A stretch of 37,223 nt of DNA from assembly GCA_024226315.1 (NCBI GenBank), contig JAAELT010000279.1, positions 1 to 37,223 on the forward strand, read 5' to 3'. The notes beneath the pieces are model-generated. The model was not told the origin of the DNA and did not search any database. It saw only the letters and a list, made by a program, of their open reading frames with translations. This stretch comes from a bacterium. Lineage in GTDB: Bacteria > Acidobacteriota > Thermoanaerobaculia > Multivoradales > J023. Shown piece after piece: positions 33,195 to 37,223 of the stretch; positions within the stretch are counted from its first letter, which is position 1, and each line of letters begins with the position of its first letter. The position numbers were made by a program, and so were the translations under genes.

Positions 33195-34079
33195 ATGGCC
33201 CAGAAAAGCCGCCTTTCCTTCTCCGGTCAGCCCTTGGACCAGGCTTCCTTCCTCGCCTACTTCCTGGGTGCGGTCGTTCCCCTGGCCGCCCTGGTCTACG
33301 TCACCCAGAAATACATCGAAGTGGCGCGGCTGCAAGAGGGCCTGGAAGGCACCCTCTTCCAGTCCCGGCCGTTCATCCTCGGCCTGATCCTGTCGATCGG
33401 CGTCCTGTCGCTGGCCTCCTTCCTGGCCTTGCGCCGCGTCTCGCGCCAGGCGCTGGCGCGGATGGACTCGGAGAACCAGCGGCTGGTTGCGCTGCTCAAG
33501 GAAAACGAAGAGCTGCAGGAGGCGCAGCGCAACTTCTTCATCCACATCACCCACATCCTCACCAGCGCACTCGACTCGCACCTCGGCTACCACAGCGACC
33601 ACTCCAGCAACGTCGCCCGACTCTCCGTGCGCCTGGGCCGGCGGATCCGACTCGATCCCGAACGCCTCGAACGCCTTCACTTCGCCGCCCTGCTGCACGA
33701 CATCGGCATGCTCAAGATCGACGGCACCCTGCTCGAAGACAAGCGCGCCCTGCGCAAGCACTCCGAGATCGGCGCCGAGATGCTCGAATCGATCTCGCTG
33801 TGGCAGGATCTGGCGCCCTTCGTCCTCCACCATCACGAGTGGTTCGACGGCAACGGCTACCCCGAGGAAATCGAGGGCGAGGCGATCCCGCTGGAGTCCC
33901 GCATTATCGGCCTGGCCGAAGCCTTCGACAGCATGACCAGCTCGGTCAGCTACAAGGCGGCGATCGACGTGCCGCAGGCCCTGGAGCGGATCAAAGGAAG
34001 CTCGGGCACCCAGTTCGATCCGCGGCTCGCCAAAGCGTTCGTCGAGCTCGCCGAGGACGGCGAGCTGCAGCCGGGCTGA
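33195..34079 (+). CDS. Membrane-anchored HD-GYP cyclic-dinucleotide phosphodiesterase
   Basis: 294 residues. Two membrane helices (about 20-38 and 60-79) joined by a short periplasmic loop, a coiled coil at 85-115, then an HD-GYP domain from about 117. Metal and signature residues are present in order: H136, H168-D169 (LLHDIGM), H189 (RKHSEIG), H212-H213 (LHHHEWFDG), G221-Y222-P223 and D245 (AEAFDSM). It should hydrolyse c-di-GMP; some HD-GYP proteins act on 3',3'-cGAMP instead, which matters because of the riboswitch in this window. No recognisable sensor domain apart from the small loop. No Shine-Dalgarno, but TAATCT (33182-33187) ends 7 bases before the ATG, as in leaderless transcripts. 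Confidence 0.92.
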   Translation: MAQKSRLSFSGQPLDQASFLAYFLGAVVPLAALVYVTQKYIEVARLQEGLEGTLFQSRPFILGLILSIGVLSLASFLALRRVSRQALARMDSENQRLVALLKENEELQEAQRNFFIHITHILTSALDSHLGYHSDHSSNVARLSVRLGRRIRLDPERLERLHFAALLHDIGMLKIDGTLLEDKRALRKHSEIGAEMLESISLWQDLAPFVLHHHEWFDGNGYPEEIEGEAIPLESRIIGLAEAFDSMTSSVSYKAAIDVPQALERIKGSSGTQFDPRLAKAFVELAEDGELQPG

Positions 34080-34110
34080 GGCTGCGCTGAGGGATTCAGC
34101 GGGCCGCGAC

Positions 34111-34152
34111 TTGACGGCCTCAGTGTCTGAAATGTACATTTCGAACACTGAG
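34111..34152 (+). promoter_or_regulatory. Autoregulatory promoter/operator of the toxin-antitoxin module
   Basis: TTGACG (34111-34116), 18-base spacer, TACATT (34135-34140). A 34-base near-perfect palindrome spans 34119-34152: arms CTCAGTGT and ACACTGAG outside, GAAATGT and ACATTTC inside, with only two unpaired positions per arm, centred on TGTACA. TGTACA is the core of the YefM-YoeB operator, so the antitoxin very likely binds here and covers the -10 box. Confidence 0.7.
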
Positions 34153-34156
34153 CAGC

Positions 34157-34426
34157 ATGATGGTCAACATCTCCACAGTCGAAGCCAGAAACGAGTTCTC
34201 CACCCTGGTGAATCGAGTCGCTTTCGGCAAAGAGCGTGTCGTCCTGACCCGGCGGGGTAAGGAGTTGCTGGCCATGATCCCGTTGGAGGATCTGAAGCTG
34301 CTGGAACGGTTGTTGAAGCGCCTGGAGGATCTGGAGGATCTGGAGGATGCTCGTCTGGCGCTGGCCGAGGCCGAGCACGAGGGGACGATCAGCCTCGGGC
34401 AACTCAAGCATGAGCTGAATCTTTGA
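34157..34426 (+). CDS. Phd/YefM-family antitoxin
   Basis: 89 residues. The N-terminal DNA-binding fold is the classic Phd/YefM type: VNISTVEARNEFSTLVNRVA, then ERVVLTRRGKELLAMIPLED. The C-terminal half is a leucine/acid-rich helix with a small internal repeat (LEDLEDLED) that would wrap around the toxin. Start: ATG at 34157, immediately followed by a second ATG. It overlaps the toxin gene by 4 bases. It represses its own promoter by binding the TGTACA palindrome just upstream (inference from family and site). Confidence 0.9.
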   Translation: MMVNISTVEARNEFSTLVNRVAFGKERVVLTRRGKELLAMIPLEDLKLLERLLKRLEDLEDLEDARLALAEAEHEGTISLGQLKHELNL

Positions 34427-34791
34427 GCCCTGCTTCCTCGAGCTACACAGTCGAGATCGCTCCCGCCGCGAGACGCCAGCTCAAGAAGCTGCCCAAGTCG
34501 ATCCAGCGACGCATCGTCGCGCTGTTGGACGACCTGGTAGCCGATCCGCGGCCACCGGGAACGAAGAAACTGGCGGGAGGCGAGAGTCTCTACCGGCAGC
34601 GCCTCGGGGACTACCGGGTGGTGTACCGGATCGAAGACCGCAAGCTCTGGGTCCTCGTGGTCAAGGTCGGGACCCGAAAAGAAATCTATCGGCGGCTGCT
34701 CAGACGTGGACGACGTGCATCTGGCTCGGCACCTACGCCGCGACACGGCGGTAGGCATCGACGGTCAGCCGGGCGGTCCTTCTCCACGTGA
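34423..34791 (+). CDS. RelE/ParE-family toxin with an odd C-terminal tail
   Basis: 122 residues from TTG. Residues 8-90 are a complete RelE-type domain: YTVEIAPAARRQLKKLPKSI, then LADPRPPGTKKLAG-like sequence, LYRQRLGDYRVVYRIEDRKL and VVKVGTRKEIYRRL. The Arg/Tyr-rich core (YRQRLGDYRVVYRI) and the basic C-terminal strand fit an mRNA-cleaving RelE. The TTG start overlaps the antitoxin stop (TTGA). RelE toxins normally end soon after RKEIYRRL; this one continues about 30 residues of Arg/Ser/Gly-rich sequence into the convergent glycosyltransferase gene (59-base overlap), which suggests the native stop was lost. Confidence 0.85.
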   Translation: MSPASSSYTVEIAPAARRQLKKLPKSIQRRIVALLDDLVADPRPPGTKKLAGGESLYRQRLGDYRVVYRIEDRKLWVLVVKVGTRKEIYRRLLRRGRRASGSAPTPRHGGRHRRSAGRSFST

Positions 34792-35872
34792 GCCGCTGCG
34801 CGTGGGCTCTTCCCCGCTCCGCGAGTGCCTGACTGTAGACCGGGTTCTTCAGCATCCGCTTCAATGTTGTGGCGATCGATTCCGCGTCTTCCGGATCGAA
34901 GTAGCCCGCGGCGTGGCCAGCAGCCTCGGGAAGTCCGGTGGTGCGCGAGCAGGCCACCGGAGTGCCGCAGGCCATGGCCTCGAGCACCGGCAGGCCGAAG
35001 CCCTCGTAGAGCGACGGCAGCACGAAGAGCTCGGCGCCGGTGTAAAGGGTCGGCAGATCCTCCTCCGCCACCGACCCGAGGCAACGGACATCGTCGAAAC
35101 CCAGACGCTCGGCCGCCTTCTCGACCGAGAAGTGACGGGCGTCATGAGCACCGGCGAAGAGCAGGGCGCAACGCGACTCCTTGAACGCCCGCACCTCCGA
35201 CCATGCTTTCATCAGCTGATCGAGGTTCTTGTGCGGCTTGTTGGTGCCCACGTGCAGGGCGTACCGGCTAGGCAGCCTCAGGCGCCGGCGCAGCTCCGCA
35301 ACCTCCTGGTCCGACGCCGGTTCGAACTCCGGCGCCGCGGCGGCGGGGGTGACCACGATGCGCTCCGGCGGCAGCTCGAGGGTCTCGGCCAGGTCCTGCT
35401 TCGCGTACCGTGACAGGGTGATGATCGCGCGGGCCGATCGCACCACCAGGCGGGTGCCGAGACGAGCCCCCAATCGTGCTCTCATCGACGGCAGACCCTC
35501 CGGGAAGCGGGTGGCGATGGTGTCGTAGATGCCGACGACCGTCGGGCACGTAGAAGGGTACGCGGAGATGAAATAGGGGGCATGAAAGACACTCGCCTCC
35601 AGACGCTCCAGCTCCCGTGGCAACTCGAGCTGCTGGCGCAGTCCCCGGATCGCGGCACGGGTCGGCATCAACCGAATGCCCAAGTCTTCGAGGACGGCGA
35701 AATCGAACCGCGTGTTGACGCCCTCCTGGTCGACGAAGACGCTGATCTCGGCGTCCGAGACGGCGCTCGGCAAGGCGCGCAGCAGGTTGAACAGGTAGCG
35801 GCCGATCCCCGGATAGTGATCCGTCAGGCAACGTCCGTCGATCGCGATCTTGAGGGGCAAAGAGGGCTCCAT
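34733..35872 (-). CDS. GT4-family glycosyltransferase
   Basis: 379 residues, GT-B fold. N-terminal acceptor domain starts KIAIDGRCLTDHYPGIGRYL with the glycine-rich loop; the C-terminal donor domain starts near RYALHVGTNKPHKNLDQLMK and holds the GT4 E-x7-E motif in LYEGFGLPVLEAMACGTPV. No membrane helix, so it works at the cytoplasmic face, transferring a sugar from a nucleotide donor, most likely mannosyl/glucosyl units to a glycan or lipid carrier. It stands alone, without other polysaccharide genes nearby. Its 3' end overlaps the toxin gene by 59 bases in convergent orientation. Start ATG at 35872 has a poor ribosome site. Confidence 0.9.
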   Translation of the reverse strand: MEPSLPLKIAIDGRCLTDHYPGIGRYLFNLLRALPSAVSDAEISVFVDQEGVNTRFDFAVLEDLGIRLMPTRAAIRGLRQQLELPRELERLEASVFHAPYFISAYPSTCPTVVGIYDTIATRFPEGLPSMRARLGARLGTRLVVRSARAIITLSRYAKQDLAETLELPPERIVVTPAAAAPEFEPASDQEVAELRRRLRLPSRYALHVGTNKPHKNLDQLMKAWSEVRAFKESRCALLFAGAHDARHFSVEKAAERLGFDDVRCLGSVAEEDLPTLYTGAELFVLPSLYEGFGLPVLEAMACGTPVACSRTTGLPEAAGHAAGYFDPEDAESIATTLKRMLKNPVYSQALAERGRAHAQRLTWRRTARLTVDAYRRVAA

Positions 35873-35960
35873 GAGCTCGGCTGTGGGCCGATGCCGTTAT
35901 GATTCTCTATTCTGGCGCCTGGTCGACGATCCACGGATCATTCTATGAAGGAACTACGAT

Positions 35961-37223
35961 ATGAACATCGTATCGAAGCTGATCGCTACTGGTTTGAGCG
36001 TCCTCTGCCTCGCGGCCTGTAACCAGGGGAGCGTCGAAACCCTGACAGTGCCCGCCGACCTGGTGCTGCTGGGCGGCAGAATCGTCACCGTCGACGACGC
36101 CAACCCGGAGGTCTCCGCCCTGGCGGCCAGGGACGGCATGATCGTGGCGCTCGGCACCGACGACGAGATCCGCGCCCACGTCGGCAACTCGACCGAGGTC
36201 CTCGACCTGGGCGGCCAGCTGGCGATCCCCGGCTTCATCGAGGGCCACGGCCATTTCATGAGCCTCGGCGACTCCCGGATCCAGCTCGACCTGCGCGCCG
36301 CCGCCGACTGGCAGCGAATAGTCGATCAGGTCGCGGCCGCGGCCGCCGACGCGGCGCCCGGGGAGTGGATCCGCGGCCGCGGCTGGCATCAGGACAAGTG
36401 GGGGTCGGTCCCCGAGCCCCAGATCGAGGGCTTTCCGCTCCACGGCTCGCTGTCGGCCGTCTCGCCCGACAACCCGGTGCTGCTCACCCACGCCAGCGGC
36501 CACGCCCTATTCGCCAACGCCAAGGCCATGGAGCTCGCCGGCGTCGGCGCCGGCACCGCCGACCCGCCCGGCGGGGAGATCCTGAAAGACGGCGCGGGCC
36601 AGCCCATGGGACTGTTCCGCGAGACCGCCATGGACCTGATCCACGAGGCGCGTTCCAAGGACGGTTCGGCGCCGCCGGAGGAGCTGCGCAAGATGGCTCG
36701 ACTGGCGTCCGACGAGTGCCTGGCGAAGGGCGTCACGAGCTTCCAGGACGCCGGCTCCGACTTCGAGACAATCGAGTTCCTGCGCGGCCTGGCCTCCGAA
36801 GACGCGCTCGGCGTGCGCCTGTGGATGATGATCCGCGACTCCAACGAGGCTCTGGCCGAGAAGCTCGCGGCGGCCAAGACCCGCGCCATCGGTAACAGTC
36901 ATTCTGTAGATAACAGCCACTTTGCGGTCGGCGGCATCAAGCTGTCGATCGACGGCGCCCTGGGCTCGCGTGGCGCCTGGCTGCTCGAGCCCTATAGCGA
37001 CAGCCCCGAATCGACCGGCCTCAACCTGGTGACCGTCGAGGTCGCCCGCGAGACCGCCGCCTTGGCCGTCGAGCACGGCGTACAGCTGTGCATCCACGCC
37101 ATCGGCGACCGCGCCAACCGCGAGGTGCTGGACCTGTACGAGGAGACCTTTGCCGCCCACCCGGACAAGCAAGACCTGCGCTGGCGCGTCGAGCACGCCC
37201 AGCACCTCCACCTCGACGACATC
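35961..37223 (+). CDS. Amidohydrolase-3 (YtcJ-type) lipoprotein, C-terminus cut by window edge
   Basis: 421 residues present of about 550-570 usual. Lipoprotein signal LIATGLSVLCLAACNQG with lipobox LAAC (Cys20), so it is membrane-anchored outside the cytoplasm. The amidohydrolase beta sandwich starts DLVLLGGRIVTVDDANPEVS, followed by the metal motif FIEGHGHFMSLGD (H-x-H), the GEWIRGRGWHQDKW segment, KLSIDGALGSRGAWL with the conserved Asp/Gly-Ser-Arg turn, and IHAIGDRANREVLD and VEHAQHL metal-binding histidines. The YtcJ-like group hydrolyses amide or cyclic amide bonds of varied substrates; the real substrate is not visible. A Shine-Dalgarno-like AAGGA sits 8-9 bases before the ATG. Confidence 0.9.
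   Translation, partial: MNIVSKLIATGLSVLCLAACNQGSVETLTVPADLVLLGGRIVTVDDANPEVSALAARDGMIVALGTDDEIRAHVGNSTEVLDLGGQLAIPGFIEGHGHFMSLGDSRIQLDLRAAADWQRIVDQVAAAAADAAPGEWIRGRGWHQDKWGSVPEPQIEGFPLHGSLSAVSPDNPVLLTHASGHALFANAKAMELAGVGAGTADPPGGEILKDGAGQPMGLFRETAMDLIHEARSKDGSAPPEELRKMARLASDECLAKGVTSFQDAGSDFETIEFLRGLASEDALGVRLWMMIRDSNEALAEKLAAAKTRAIGNSHSVDNSHFAVGGIKLSIDGALGSRGAWLLEPYSDSPESTGLNLVTVEVARETAALAVEHGVQLCIHAIGDRANREVLDLYEETFAAHPDKQDLRWRVEHAQHLHLDDI

Overview
The window is high-G+C DNA (by eye about two thirds G+C) from a Gram-negative bacterium. The didermic features are an RND/TolC-type tripartite pump, a lipoprotein, an outer-membrane factor and a UB2H-containing class A PBP. Three traits together point to an environmental Acidobacteriota lineage, perhaps the Thermoanaerobaculia: an IPTL-CTERM surface protein, a duplicated C-terminal 'TLCLN..RF.VE..W' domain on a secreted protease, and a 'DGFESGD..AWS' C-terminal tail. 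That placement is inference from remembered protein style, not a search. Almost all the DNA is coding, and I see no rRNA, tRNA, CRISPR array, phage or transposase gene.

Layout. 1-5227: copper/silver efflux operon on the minus strand, reading small Cys/Met-rich secreted protein, cusC-like, cusB-like, cusA-like (cut by the window edge), behind a good promoter that leaves almost no leader. 5244-6932: a tandem universal-stress protein divergent from a CBS-pair protein. 7069-9821: an ABC-2 exporter pair and an EamA permease. 9843-15353: a two-gene surface unit, a 1567-residue nine-repeat protein followed by an IPTL-CTERM protein. 15420-19775: a MacA/LolD/FtsX-like ABC export operon with two permeases. 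19964-21163: a cystathionine gamma-synthase/lyase. 21456-24792: a four-gene signalling operon, CheY-like, CheC-like, hybrid histidine kinase, NarL-type regulator. 25005-29667: two secreted enzymes, a matrixin-like metalloprotease and a glycosidase-like protein. 29874-34079: egtD, a bifunctional PBP and a membrane HD-GYP protein. 34111-34791: a Phd/YefM-RelE toxin-antitoxin module. 34733-37223: a GT4 glycosyltransferase and a truncated amidohydrolase lipoprotein.

The most striking element is non-coding. At about 21264-21382 on the minus strand is a very good match to the GEMM-I (cyclic-dinucleotide class I) riboswitch aptamer. The base aligned to the ligand-discriminating G20 is A, the hallmark of the GEMM-Ib variants that sense 3',3'-cyclic AMP-GMP. 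It has its own promoter, lies downstream of the signalling operon's terminator, and is followed by terminator-like hairpins but no sense-strand gene. Read-through would be antisense to the cystathionine synthase/lyase gene. It may therefore be a stand-alone riboswitch RNA or a ligand-controlled antisense RNA. An HD-GYP phosphodiesterase 12 kb away could belong to the same second-messenger network.

Regulatory palindromes are also visible at the toxin-antitoxin promoter (TGTACA-centred), at the CheY-operon promoter, and flanking the -10 boxes of the cystathionine synthase/lyase and metalloprotease genes.
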